This document shows positions 17,772 to 27,018 of a stretch of 64,000 bases of DNA, piece after piece. A model generated the notes under the pieces. It did no database searches. It was not told the DNA's origin and worked only from the letters and a program-made list of their open reading frames with translations. This stretch comes from an uncultured bacterium (GTDB lineage Bacteria > Verrucomicrobiota > Kiritimatiellia > CAIKKV01): the NCBI GenBank assembly GCA_938038445.1, contig CALHRZ010000004.1:62001-126000 (forward strand). Reading direction: 5' to 3'. Position 1 is the first letter of the stretch; each line of letters starts with the position of its first letter. Position numbers and translations under genes: made by a program.

Positions 17772-20700
17772 TGCGGCATCCGTCATCCACTCTTCCTCCT
17801 CTGGTGACGCGGACGCTTCGGCGTTATGGGGCCACACGGAATGCGCTGGCGTGGCTGCGGGCGGCGGCGAGCGCGGTTGCGGCCGGAACAGCGGCCGCGC
17901 TCGTGGCGATGGGGTTGGACCTTCTCTTTTTCCTTTCGGTGCCGGTTCGGTTGGGGCTTTCTCTGAGCGTTGCTGCTGCAGCGGCTGCAGGATTTCTGAT
18001 CGAGGCGGTCCGGACGTTGCGGCGCCCCTTCGACCTCCGGCGGGCTGCCTATGCTCTGGAGGAAGCGGCGGGGGGCGACGCCGTGGAACGACTGGTGACG
18101 GCCGCCCAAGTTCTTTCGGAGCGAGAGGAAGCCGGTTCTTCCGTTCGTTCGCATCTGAAAGCCCGCCTTGCGGCGTTGGCGAAACAGCGCGCGGCGGAAC
18201 TCTCCCCCTTTCGGCTTGCGAGGGATGCCCTGCTTTTCCGTCGGTTTGTGGAGGTGGCCGTCCTGCTGATCTTTGTTGGCATGGCGTCGGCCTATGTGGG
18301 CCGGGAACGCGCCGATCTTTTGTTCCGCCGGCTTCTTGCCCCGAAGTCAGCCCTTCCGAAAGCGGGATTTTTGCGGCTTGTCGTCGAACCGGAGACGATG
18401 CGGCTTGGCGCGGGCAGTGAAGTGTTGATCCAGGCGCGCGTCGAAGGGGAAGTCCCGCGATGGATCGTCCCCTTGGTGCGCTGGACGGGCCATGATCCCG
18501 ACCAGTGCCATCTGGAACGGGTGGCGGGACGTCCCGCGCGATGGCCCGCAAATAGGGAAGTATTTTCCATGCAACGGGTGGGGCGTGAACTCTTTGTGGT
18601 TGCGCTGAGCGACGTCCGGGAAAGTTTCAGCTTTCGGGTCCGCTGTGGGGATTCCGAATCGGAAGTCCGCTTTGCAGAAGTGGTGCCTCGGCCCCGGCTT
18701 TTGAACGTTCGGGCCATCGGAACGCCGCCGCCATACACCGGCCTGCCCTCTGAAACGTTCGAACGTCTGGACGTACCCCTGACCGTTTTTCCGGGCACCC
18801 TGCTGGAAATTCGGGGCGCGATTGATCCGCCGGAAGCCAGGGTCCGGCTTTCCGGACCGACCAACAAACCCCTTCCTCTCGCACAGGGTGAAGAGGGGGA
18901 ATGGTGGGTGCGGTGGGAGGTCCAGGAGGCGCTTTTCCTGGAGCTCTCGGCGGTTCAGGCCGACGGCATTGAATCCGCCGAGCGCCTTCGGATCGCCATC
19001 GGCTTGCGCGAGGATCAGCCGCCGACGGTTACGCTTCTTGAACCGACGCAAGATCCCGTTTGCATGCCGGGTGAAATTCTTTTATTTCGCGCGGAGGCGG
19101 AAGACGATTTGGGTATCGCCGATGCCACGCTGGAGGTTCTGATCAATCCGGAACGAACCTTGGATGCCCCGCTTCACGAGCTGCCGATGGGGATGGAGAT
19201 CAAGGGACGAAAAGGGCTGGCGATTCAATCGGTGGATCTTGCGGCGTTCCGTGTCCAGCCCGGCGATGAGGTCCTTATGACCGTTCGCGTGCGCGACACG
19301 GGTGCACGGGATGGTCGTAGCCGGTCTGTCCGGGTGCGCATTGCGGCCGTCACGGCCGGCGAGAACGAACGGCGTCGGCTGGCGGTGCTCGAAGCCGTTG
19401 AACGGATGGTGAGGGGGCTGAGTCGGGAGGGGGCGGAAGGGTGGTCGGTGGAGACGGAAGTTCAAGAGGACGCCGCTCGGCGAGCGGCGCGGGCGGGGGT
19501 TGATGTGCGCGCGGTCCGCGACGGGGCCGGGCTGGTGGCACTGTTGGAACAGGAGGTTCATTTTACCGATGGTCATCGGGACAAAGAAGACCTCCGGCGG
19601 CTGGCGGGGGTCTTGCGAAACATGCTCTTTCCGGTGTTTCCGGAAGGGGGGGCTCCCCCCATGGCGGAGTGGCTCGAGGCCGTCAGCCGACTGACGCGGT
19701 ATCGGCAGGCTCGGTTGGCAGCGCTGCGTTTTTTTGGATTGATCCGGGAAACCGCAGCGCTGACCGACGCGACGTTCGATGCGGAGGAAAAGAGACCGGA
19801 GGCCGAAGTTCTTGGGGCTGTCGCGGCGCGTCTGTTGGAGCATCCGCAACTGGCCAGGGAGGCGGAGGGAGTTCGCCAACTTCGCGATGCGTCGCGGCGG
19901 ATCAATGCGAGCATCCAACAGGCGGAAAAGGCTATGGAGGAACGGGTGACGCTGGGAGGACCCTTCGAGGAAGCCGAGGCGCTTGCCGCTCGTTTGACGG
20001 CATGGAACGAAGAGGCGGCGGACCTGTCGGCCCGGCTGGTGAAAGGGGAGGAGGAGTTGAATCGCCGCGCGGCCGGATTCGGGCGAGAGGTCGCGAGCGC
20101 CGTCCTTTCCGATTTAAAGAATCAACCCGGAAGGCCAGAAACGTTTGAAGAGGTCGGGGGCGAGTTGGGGGTTGCCTTGGGGCGTTGGCTGAGTCGTGCG
20201 GAACGTTGGCCGGAACCCGAGGAGGTTGGGGCAATGATTCGAGATGTGATGGACCGACATTCCCGGGAGGGGAAGTCTGGCGAGGCCGAGAACCGGCGAT
20301 TGGTCCATCTATTCGAGACCATGGAGGAAACCGCCGATGCGGTACTGGCCATATCTCAGCACTCCGGAGGGTCGGATTTCGAAGCGGCCGCGGCGATTCG
20401 CGAAGCGCTTTCCTTGGCAATCCGAAGTTTGCGGCGGGAATCGGTTCCCCAACCGAGGACCGTTGAGGCAGTCGTGAAGCAACTGCACGCTTTTCAGGGC
20501 ATACTGGATGGCGTGTTGCCGGCGCTATGGGAGGAGGCCGAACGGGGGCGAACGGAACTGATTGGGTGGGATCGGGCTCTGCGGGATCGGCTGCGCGCGG
20601 CGACGGGTGTTTGGGAGGAGGTTTTCGGCCGGGAGTGGCTCCTGGCCGATCGCCGAATGCTGGAGTGGATTCCTTGTGCGTCCTTTGCGGATCGATTGGA

Positions 20701-22171
20701 ATGGTTGACGTATGTCGAACCATCTTTGGAGACCCGACGTCTTATTTCCGAGTGGGAGAAATCAGACCCTGCGGCTGCGGATCGGCGGAATGGGGAGCGG
20801 CTCGCTCTGGAGATGGACGGGGAAGGCGAGGGGGTCGGGTTAACAAGGATCGAGGAATCCGTTTTCTGGCGCCACTGGGGAAGGTTTGCCCGGTCGGAGG
20901 GGGCGGATGAGGGACGATTCGAAGAGGTGGATCTCCGTTCGCTTTGGCCGGTTTGTGCGGCTCTTCCCTGCGGGCGGCGGGGGCGAGAAGCCGTCCGGGA
21001 GGCGGTGCAGCGGCTGGAGGAGGGAGGGCAAACGTTACCCGAAGCGGTCGGCCGTCTTCGCCTGGAAATGGAGCGGCTTCTTGCGGTCAACGAAATATGG
21101 GCGGCTGTGGCTCCGGATGAAGAGTCGGCACAAACCCTTTCCTTTTTGTCGGCGATGCGTCGGGTCTGGGCACGATATGACGTTCGGGCGGAAGACGGCG
21201 GTATGGAGGAAGCGGCGCGTGGGCTGAAGCGTGCGTTGTTACGGGCCGCGGAGGAATCGCCGTTGGAGGGGCAAGGGGAAGGGGAGGGTGTGGCGATGAG
21301 GATATGCCGGCTTGCTGGGTGGGTGCGGAGGATCGAACAGGAGGGGGACTCGGTCGAATGGAGAGAAGCGGTGAGAATCAGGGTGGAACAAGACGAGGCG
21401 TTTGCCTGGCGGGTATTGCTTCGGGAGCGCATTCGGCTGGAGGAGGCCGATGCGGCGTTGGAAGAAGCGGCCCGTCTTCTTGAGGAACCGAAAGAAGGTT
21501 TGCAGGGTGTGGAGGCTGCGTTTCGGAGAGCGGCAGGGGCGTGGGAACGGTTTGAAGGCCGGGTTAGTCGGCTGGCGGCTTCGGTTGTGGAACGGGCGTT
21601 GGCGGGGGAGGAAAGAATAGATGCGCGGATCCTGGGCGCGATACCCCGCGCGGGGAGCCGTGATGAACGGCAGCGGAGTGCCATGGAACTCGTGGAAGCG
21701 GCGGCAGGGGTGCGCCGCGTGCGCGCGCGTCTGGATCGGTTGGAAGTGGAAGGGGAGAGCGGGGAGTGGGGAGGAGGTTTCGCACCGCAGGGAGAGGAAT
21801 GGGAACGGGATGAGGACCATGCGCGGAGACGGTTGAGCCGGCAGATGGGACAGTGGGAGGCGCGTGCGGTCGTCGCGCTGATGTCCGAATGGGAGGGCGA
21901 GGAAGGGAAAGCCGAAGGAACGGGTCGAGCCGAAGCCCGCTCACGCCTGGATGCGGCGCTTCGGGTTGCCGTTTCCTCCCTCGGTCAGGGGGTGGGCGAG
22001 CGGGTACGGCGGGGTCCGGTGGAGCTCCGGGCAACGGATCCCTTGTTGCGCTGGTTGTTAGAGGAATTGGGAGAGGCGCGGCAGATGTTGCGCCGCGAAA
22101 CGGCTGCCGGTCCGTACCAGCAGGTCACCGAGCAGTATTTGCGAGCGGTCGAAGGGTTTTTGAGGTATTGA
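17771..22171 (+). CDS. Very large DUF4175-like membrane protein with long charged helical region
   Basis: 1466 residues from the ATG at 17771, whose first base is the last base of the previous stop; an in-frame ATG at 17753 is also possible. Two hydrophobic segments near residues 25-60 and one near 175-200 anchor the N-terminus, an arrangement seen in DUF4175-type proteins of Bat operons. Beta-domains follow to about residue 560. The last ~900 residues are extremely rich in E, R and A with heptad-like spacing, so a long coiled-coil or helical-bundle tail is likely. No enzymatic motif is seen. It probably forms a structural part of the MoxR/VWA assembly spanning the periplasm, which is inference from operon position. 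Confidence 0.7.
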   Translation: MRHPSSTLPPLVTRTLRRYGATRNALAWLRAAASAVAAGTAAALVAMGLDLLFFLSVPVRLGLSLSVAAAAAAGFLIEAVRTLRRPFDLRRAAYALEEAAGGDAVERLVTAAQVLSEREEAGSSVRSHLKARLAALAKQRAAELSPFRLARDALLFRRFVEVAVLLIFVGMASAYVGRERADLLFRRLLAPKSALPKAGFLRLVVEPETMRLGAGSEVLIQARVEGEVPRWIVPLVRWTGHDPDQCHLERVAGRPARWPANREVFSMQRVGRELFVVALSDVRESFSFRVRCGDSESEVRFAEVVPRPRLLNVRAIGTPPPYTGLPSETFERLDVPLTVFPGTLLEIRGAIDPPEARVRLSGPTNKPLPLAQGEEGEWWVRWEVQEALFLELSAVQADGIESAERLRIAIGLREDQPPTVTLLEPTQDPVCMPGEILLFRAEAEDDLGIADATLEVLINPERTLDAPLHELPMGMEIKGRKGLAIQSVDLAAFRVQPGDEVLMTVRVRDTGARDGRSRSVRVRIAAVTAGENERRRLAVLEAVERMVRGLSREGAEGWSVETEVQEDAARRAARAGVDVRAVRDGAGLVALLEQEVHFTDGHRDKEDLRRLAGVLRNMLFPVFPEGGAPPMAEWLEAVSRLTRYRQARLAALRFFGLIRETAALTDATFDAEEKRPEAEVLGAVAARLLEHPQLAREAEGVRQLRDASRRINASIQQAEKAMEERVTLGGPFEEAEALAARLTAWNEEAADLSARLVKGEEELNRRAAGFGREVASAVLSDLKNQPGRPETFEEVGGELGVALGRWLSRAERWPEPEEVGAMIRDVMDRHSREGKSGEAENRRLVHLFETMEETADAVLAISQHSGGSDFEAAAAIREALSLAIRSLRRESVPQPRTVEAVVKQLHAFQGILDGVLPALWEEAERGRTELIGWDRALRDRLRAATGVWEEVFGREWLLADRRMLEWIPCASFADRLEWLTYVEPSLETRRLISEWEKSDPAAADRRNGERLALEMDGEGEGVGLTRIEESVFWRHWGRFARSEGADEGRFEEVDLRSLWPVCAALPCGRRGREAVREAVQRLEEGGQTLPEAVGRLRLEMERLLAVNEIWAAVAPDEESAQTLSFLSAMRRVWARYDVRAEDGGMEEAARGLKRALLRAAEESPLEGQGEGEGVAMRICRLAGWVRRIEQEGDSVEWREAVRIRVEQDEAFAWRVLLRERIRLEEADAALEEAARLLEEPKEGLQGVEAAFRRAAGAWERFEGRVSRLAASVVERALAGEERIDARILGAIPRAGSRDERQRSAMELVEAAAGVRRVRARLDRLEVEGESGEWGGGFAPQGEEWERDEDHARRRLSRQMGQWEARAVVALMSEWEGEEGKAEGTGRAEARSRLDAALRVAVSSLGQGVGERVRRGPVELRATDPLLRWLLEELGEARQMLRRETAAGPYQQVTEQYLRAVEGFLRY

Positions 22172-22173
22172 GG

Positions 22174-23298
22174 ATGGGTCAGATGTTGAAAAGGGCGGTT
22201 GGTTGGGGGCTGATCGGCCTCGTGGCGGCGGCCGCCATGGGGGAGGCGGTGGATCCGCGCCGGGTGGAAAGCGCGATTCAGGGGGGGCTGAGTTGGTTGG
22301 CTTCTACGCAGATTCCCGAGGGATCGGCGGTGGGTTCGTGGGCGTGCGAGAATTCCCGTTATCAACCGGCGGTCGCGGCGCTTGCGGGTCTGGCTTTTCT
22401 GGCCAACGGCTATTTGCCGGGGCCGGAAGGCTACGGACCGGTTGTGCAACAGGCGCTTCGGTACGTGGTGGGGCGGATGGCACCGGACGGGTATTGGGGG
22501 CAGGGCGACCGGTCGGGGATGTACATTCATGCGATGTGCACGCTTTTTGCGCTTTCCGCACTCGGCATGCTCCCGGAGCGTGGCGAAAACCAGGACCTTG
22601 CCGAAAACTGCCGCAAGGCTGTTGGGGTTGTTCTCGAAGCGCAGAAGGCGGTGCGGAGCAGTGTGGAGCAGGGGGGATGGCGATACACGCCGGATGCCCA
22701 GGAAAGCGATCTATCGGCGACGGCGTGGCAATTACTGGTGCTTCACACGGCCCGCCAGTGCGGCTATGGAATCGAGCCGGAGGTTTTCGACGACGCGTTG
22801 CGGTATGTTGCCCGCGGATGGCGTGTGACGGAGGAGGGGGTGGCCGGATGGGTCTATCGGCCCGGCGTCAGCCGCGATCCTGAAATATCGGCGACTGCGA
22901 TGGCTCTCTTTCTCCGGTCCCTATTCGACCTGCCGGAAACGACGGAAACGGGAGCCGCCCGGCGTTGGGTGGCACGTTTTCCGCCGGCATGGGGCGGACC
23001 GGAATACGGCGGTTATTTCTATTTTGCGGGATTTTATCGAACGCTGGGGTTGTTCCAGACGGGTGGAAAGGAATGGCGGCGTTATCAAAGGGCATTGGAA
23101 AGGGTTCTGACCGAAAGGCAACGCGGCGACGGCTCGTGGCCGTTTCCGCCGGACGCGGCGCCTCAAGCCCGGCAGGCGGGGCCGGCCTATGCGACCGCCA
23201 TGGCGGTATTGATGTTATCGGTGGAGAAACAGTATTTGCCCCTGTATCAACGGCAACGGACTCTATTTCGACCTCAGGAAGTGGAGGATGGAGAATGA
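22174..23298 (+). CDS. Secreted prenyltransferase/squalene-cyclase-fold repeat protein
   Basis: 374 residues, starting two bases after the previous stop (another ATG at 22183 would also serve). A signal peptide (LIGLVAAAAMGEA) precedes repeats of the alpha/alpha terpene-cyclase barrel: QGGLSWLASTQIPEG, GYWGQGDRSGMYIHAMCT, QGGWRYTPDAQESDLSATAW, RGDGSWPFPPDAAPQA. The catalytic DxDD of squalene-hopene cyclase is absent and the protein is exported, so hopanoid synthesis is unlikely. Such proteins regularly close Bat-type operons in planctomycetes and verrucomicrobia, with unknown role. Its stop overlaps the next start by four bases, tying the Bat genes to the glycan genes. Confidence 0.8.
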   Translation: MGQMLKRAVGWGLIGLVAAAAMGEAVDPRRVESAIQGGLSWLASTQIPEGSAVGSWACENSRYQPAVAALAGLAFLANGYLPGPEGYGPVVQQALRYVVGRMAPDGYWGQGDRSGMYIHAMCTLFALSALGMLPERGENQDLAENCRKAVGVVLEAQKAVRSSVEQGGWRYTPDAQESDLSATAWQLLVLHTARQCGYGIEPEVFDDALRYVARGWRVTEEGVAGWVYRPGVSRDPEISATAMALFLRSLFDLPETTETGAARRWVARFPPAWGGPEYGGYFYFAGFYRTLGLFQTGGKEWRRYQRALERVLTERQRGDGSWPFPPDAAPQARQAGPAYATAMAVLMLSVEKQYLPLYQRQRTLFRPQEVEDGE

Positions 23299-26200
23299 AG
23301 CGCGCGAGACGATGGGTGGTGGCGGGAGCTGTGATGGCGGTCCTGACGGCGGTGGAGGCCGCGGTTTCTCCGACCTCGTACGGAGAGGCAGCCCGGGTCG
23401 ACATTCCGATTCTGCGGGTGCCTTTTGCCCGAAAGGCGCCCGTTATAGACGGCGCCATGGAGGAGGGGGAATGGGAAGATGCTGCCGCCCTTTCGGGGTT
23501 TTGGTACGACCATCAAGCGGGGCATTTCCGTTTTCTTGCGCCCCATCAGACACAATTGCAGCTGTATGCGGCGTACGATCGTGAGCATTTGTTCCTGGCC
23601 TATGTTTCGCCCGTTTATCCCGAAAACTCCTGGTTGAAGGCCCGGGGCCGTTTTCCCGATGTGGTGGGCCATCCGCTCTACGGCCTGATCTGGGACGATC
23701 ATATCGAACTCGAACTGCGACCCGTCGAAGACAATGCCGAGGGATTCAATCGGGGGCTTTTCAAATGGTTCATCAATCCGATCAACGCGGTAGCCGATCA
23801 GCTGTGGAGCGTGAAAGACGGAGAAGGAAAGGAGTGGCAGTCGAGTGCGCTCGTGCGTTCCGGGGTGGACGGGAAGCGGTGGATTTTGGAGATCGCGATT
23901 CCGCTCCGATCCTTTCTTGCCGGCGCGTATTCGGAAACTCGTCCCGAGGGGCGGCCTGTGGTGGTCCTTCCGCCGCCGGATGGGACGGCGTGGCGTGCTT
24001 GGTTCACGCGGGGCATTGGAGGCAACGCGACCTTTTACAATGCCTTCGACATGCACATTTGGAACACCACCAAGACCAAACTGATATTCGACTCCCAATC
24101 GCCGGTCTTCCAGATCAACGAGCTTGGGCCCATTATGGACGACACGATCGATCTGCAGGTCACGGTCAAAAATCATAACACCCGTTCCGAAACGGTTCGA
24201 GTTGGCTTTTTCGTCGAAAGCGAGGAAGGACTCATCTACTCGAGTTACGACGCTCCCGAACTGAAGGAGGGGTTGCTGGAATTGAAGCCGGGTGAGGTCC
24301 GAAAACTGAGACTGCGGAAAGCGTTTCCGGGGATCAGCACCGATGGGAACGTTCTGTGGTTTGATGTTCGGAGCGCCGGTCGGCCCGCGAAAATTCTCTT
24401 TTTGACGCGGCTGATTCGCTTCCACAGCATGGAAGGGGGCGCCGTCCGTATTGGGGAGCAAACGGTCAGTTTTCGGGAACGCCGGTTGAACCCTATTCGG
24501 GAACTGCGTCCGCCGCGGCAGGACTTTGATTTCCGATTCGATCTTTCCGCCTACCACAAGCGGGTGGCGGCGGTCGTGGACATTGGCATTCACGGTGCGA
24601 GCGAAGAGGCGAAGAGGGCCCGCGAGGCCAAGCTTGAAATTCGCAAGACGGATGGGGACCACGCGATTGTTGCGGAGGGGCGGGCTCCCTTTTCGGGGTC
24701 CTTTGCGACCCTGCTGCTGGACGTTCCGAATTTGGTGGATGGGGAGTCCTACTCGTGGACGGTTCTGCTTTTTGACGCCAACAAACGGATTGTGGGGGAA
24801 CGGACGAGCGAAGAGCCGTTTGTGTTCGAGATTCCCGAGTGGCTGAACAATCGGGTGGGACTGAAGGACATCGTATGGGAGCCATTCGTTCCGATCCGTC
24901 TCACCGAGAGGGGATTTGAGACGTTGAATCATATTGTGACGGTGGACGATTCGGGGCTTCCGGCACAGATTGTGATTAAACCCGATCCGCGGGAACTGCC
25001 GCTGGAGATTCGGGGCACGGGAGCGGCTCCGGATGTCTCCACGCTTTGGCGCATTGGACGCGGCCCTCAGCTCCAGGCGCCGTTTCGGTTGGAGGTTGTT
25101 GGGGCGGATGGCACGCGGTTGCCGGCCACGGTGGTGGAGCCTGCCCGTCTGGTGCGGCAGTGGAAGAGCGAACTGGAGTATGCTTCACGGCTTCGGGCGG
25201 GTTCGTTGGAGATTGGACTGCAGGTGCAGTACGACTGCGATGGGGCGATGCATGTGCGTCTGAACTACGGCGCTTCCACGCCAACCCAGGTTCAGCGATT
25301 GGAGTTCCTCATGACCACGGACGCGCTGACGGATTTGGCGGTGTCCGCCATTCACGGCGGCGGGATGGCAGGCGCGGACCGTTGGGAGTGCGAACTTTCG
25401 GATAGGCCGGGGATCGTGTGGGACTCGGCCATGATCGAGCGGGCCGAACTTTTCTATTCGCGATTTGTGCCCTGGTTGTGGTTTGGGAACGCCGACCGAG
25501 GCTTTTCGTGGTATGCGGACAGCGATCGGGGTTGGGGTCTGGACAAGGACGGATCGGCGATGACCCTTGAGCGAGGGACGAACGGTGCGGTGACGATGCG
25601 GGTGGCGTTCATCAATCATCCGGTCAGCGTGGGACCGGAAAAGGAGATTATCTTTACGATCCTGACCCATCCGGCCAAACCGAAGCCGGCGAAACATCGT
25701 TGGATTGCCTGGCGGCACATGGGCTTTTGGGCCGACGAATATTTCGGAGGCCATCTGCTCAAGAGCGACGATGTTTTGATCGAAAAGGCTCGGATGATGG
25801 CCCAAACGCTCAGCGGTCTTGCGAAGGATGCTCCGGTTGAAGAAGTGCTGAAGTGGGCCAAGGAGGACCCTCCCTTCTGGCGATTTTATCAATGTCGGAG
25901 CCACGTGGCGCGGGAAGACAATCGCCGGCTTCAAATCCGGGAGATGAATCGCCGTTTTTCGGATGCGTTCACGTGGTTTTTCGAACGCCACATTCGGATT
26001 GGGCGTCGGCACGGGTGGTGGTGGGATGAAACCTGGCCGGCCTATCGCTCCCACAACGTGGCCGAAGGAGACGCCTATTTCCGCGATCCGGCTTCGGTGG
26101 CGGAGAATGAGCTGCCCTGGCAGGATGGGTATCTGACGGGACACACGCGCATGACCCTCAAACGGCTGGCCCGGGCATTTCGTCAAAACGGGGTTCCTCT

Positions 26201-27002
26201 CCGGAACTACTTTTGGGCCAACAACGCCGCAACGGCCTTCGAATCATTTGGGTGGGACACGATGATGGTCGAGGAATGCGGATCCGAACATCGGTCGTTC
26301 GAGCTGGACACCCTGACGGTGTTTCCGAACTCGCTGCAGCGTTACATGGCCCATCGGTTTACGGGATTAATCGGCCGGCTTGTGCCGGGTGTTGTCATCG
26401 CGCAGGCGGGCGATGAGAAACGATTTGACCGTCAGTTGATCGGGCGTGCCCTTCTGCATGACATCGGTCTGAACAGCTCGGGGCCCCATGGCCGACTGGC
26501 GCATGCCGAGCAAGGGATGCGGGTGCTCCATCTTCTGCATACGTTCGGCTATTTTGAGGATGAAGGGTTGGAAGTGATTCCGTACTGGCAGCCCGATCCG
26601 CCGGTAGTGGCGGGCGACGGAGCGAGCGGGGTGCGGGTTACGGTTTATCGCCGGGCTCGCGAGGGGGGAAAAGGATACCAGTTTCTCTTGGTGCTTCTCC
26701 ATGACGCGCCGGCGGGTGATCGGGAACTTCCCATCGTGATTCGTCGGCCGGAACGACTCGTGGGAACGGGGCATCCAATCCTCACGGTCAAGGCTATTCT
26801 GGCGCGCCAGGCCGTGGCCCCTGGACTGGCCGAATGGTGGCGGACCGTTACGGCCGGGGCTTCGGACGATCCGGCCTTGATGGACCTTGAGACGGGCGAA
26901 GCGATTCCCGCCATGGCGGGCGACGCCTTGGCCTTTGGGCCCGTTTGGGTCCCCTTCCACGATTATCGTCTGCTGTATTTCGAGAGCGGGGCGAACGAAT
27001 AG
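23295..27002 (+). CDS. Secreted CBM9-like plus GH123/DUF6067-like glycoside hydrolase candidate
   Basis: A 1235-residue protein coupled to the previous gene by ATGA. A signal peptide (residues 1-23) leads to a CBM9-like sugar-binding domain (about 40-265; APVIDGAMEEGEWEDAA, DDHIELELRP). After beta-sandwich domains, the C-terminal half (from about 545) resembles DUF6067/GH123-like proteins, with FVPWLWFGNADRGFSWYADS as a recognisable strand-loop. Candidate catalytic acids are in WWWDETWP (near 908) and MMVEECGSEH (near 990). The likely role is a periplasmic or extracellular glycosidase. The substrate is unknown; GH123 enzymes act on N-acetylgalactosaminides, but the relationship is distant. 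The next gene is a shorter paralogue of its C-terminal half. Confidence 0.72.
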   Translation: MKRARRWVVAGAVMAVLTAVEAAVSPTSYGEAARVDIPILRVPFARKAPVIDGAMEEGEWEDAAALSGFWYDHQAGHFRFLAPHQTQLQLYAAYDREHLFLAYVSPVYPENSWLKARGRFPDVVGHPLYGLIWDDHIELELRPVEDNAEGFNRGLFKWFINPINAVADQLWSVKDGEGKEWQSSALVRSGVDGKRWILEIAIPLRSFLAGAYSETRPEGRPVVVLPPPDGTAWRAWFTRGIGGNATFYNAFDMHIWNTTKTKLIFDSQSPVFQINELGPIMDDTIDLQVTVKNHNTRSETVRVGFFVESEEGLIYSSYDAPELKEGLLELKPGEVRKLRLRKAFPGISTDGNVLWFDVRSAGRPAKILFLTRLIRFHSMEGGAVRIGEQTVSFRERRLNPIRELRPPRQDFDFRFDLSAYHKRVAAVVDIGIHGASEEAKRAREAKLEIRKTDGDHAIVAEGRAPFSGSFATLLLDVPNLVDGESYSWTVLLFDANKRIVGERTSEEPFVFEIPEWLNNRVGLKDIVWEPFVPIRLTERGFETLNHIVTVDDSGLPAQIVIKPDPRELPLEIRGTGAAPDVSTLWRIGRGPQLQAPFRLEVVGADGTRLPATVVEPARLVRQWKSELEYASRLRAGSLEIGLQVQYDCDGAMHVRLNYGASTPTQVQRLEFLMTTDALTDLAVSAIHGGGMAGADRWECELSDRPGIVWDSAMIERAELFYSRFVPWLWFGNADRGFSWYADSDRGWGLDKDGSAMTLERGTNGAVTMRVAFINHPVSVGPEKEIIFTILTHPAKPKPAKHRWIAWRHMGFWADEYFGGHLLKSDDVLIEKARMMAQTLSGLAKDAPVEEVLKWAKEDPPFWRFYQCRSHVAREDNRRLQIREMNRRFSDAFTWFFERHIRIGRRHGWWWDETWPAYRSHNVAEGDAYFRDPASVAENELPWQDGYLTGHTRMTLKRLARAFRQNGVPLRNYFWANNAATAFESFGWDTMMVEECGSEHRSFELDTLTVFPNSLQRYMAHRFTGLIGRLVPGVVIAQAGDEKRFDRQLIGRALLHDIGLNSSGPHGRLAHAEQGMRVLHLLHTFGYFEDEGLEVIPYWQPDPPVVAGDGASGVRVTVYRRAREGGKGYQFLLVLLHDAPAGDRELPIVIRRPERLVGTGHPILTVKAILARQAVAPGLAEWWRTVTAGASDDPALMDLETGEAIPAMAGDALAFGPVWVPFHDYRLLYFESGANE

Positions 27003-27018
27003 AAAGGGAGATGAAGCG

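Noticed and set aside
22174-23298. Hopanoid biosynthesis (squalene-hopene cyclase)
   Set aside because: No DxDD motif, the protein is exported, and no squalene-pathway gene is nearby.
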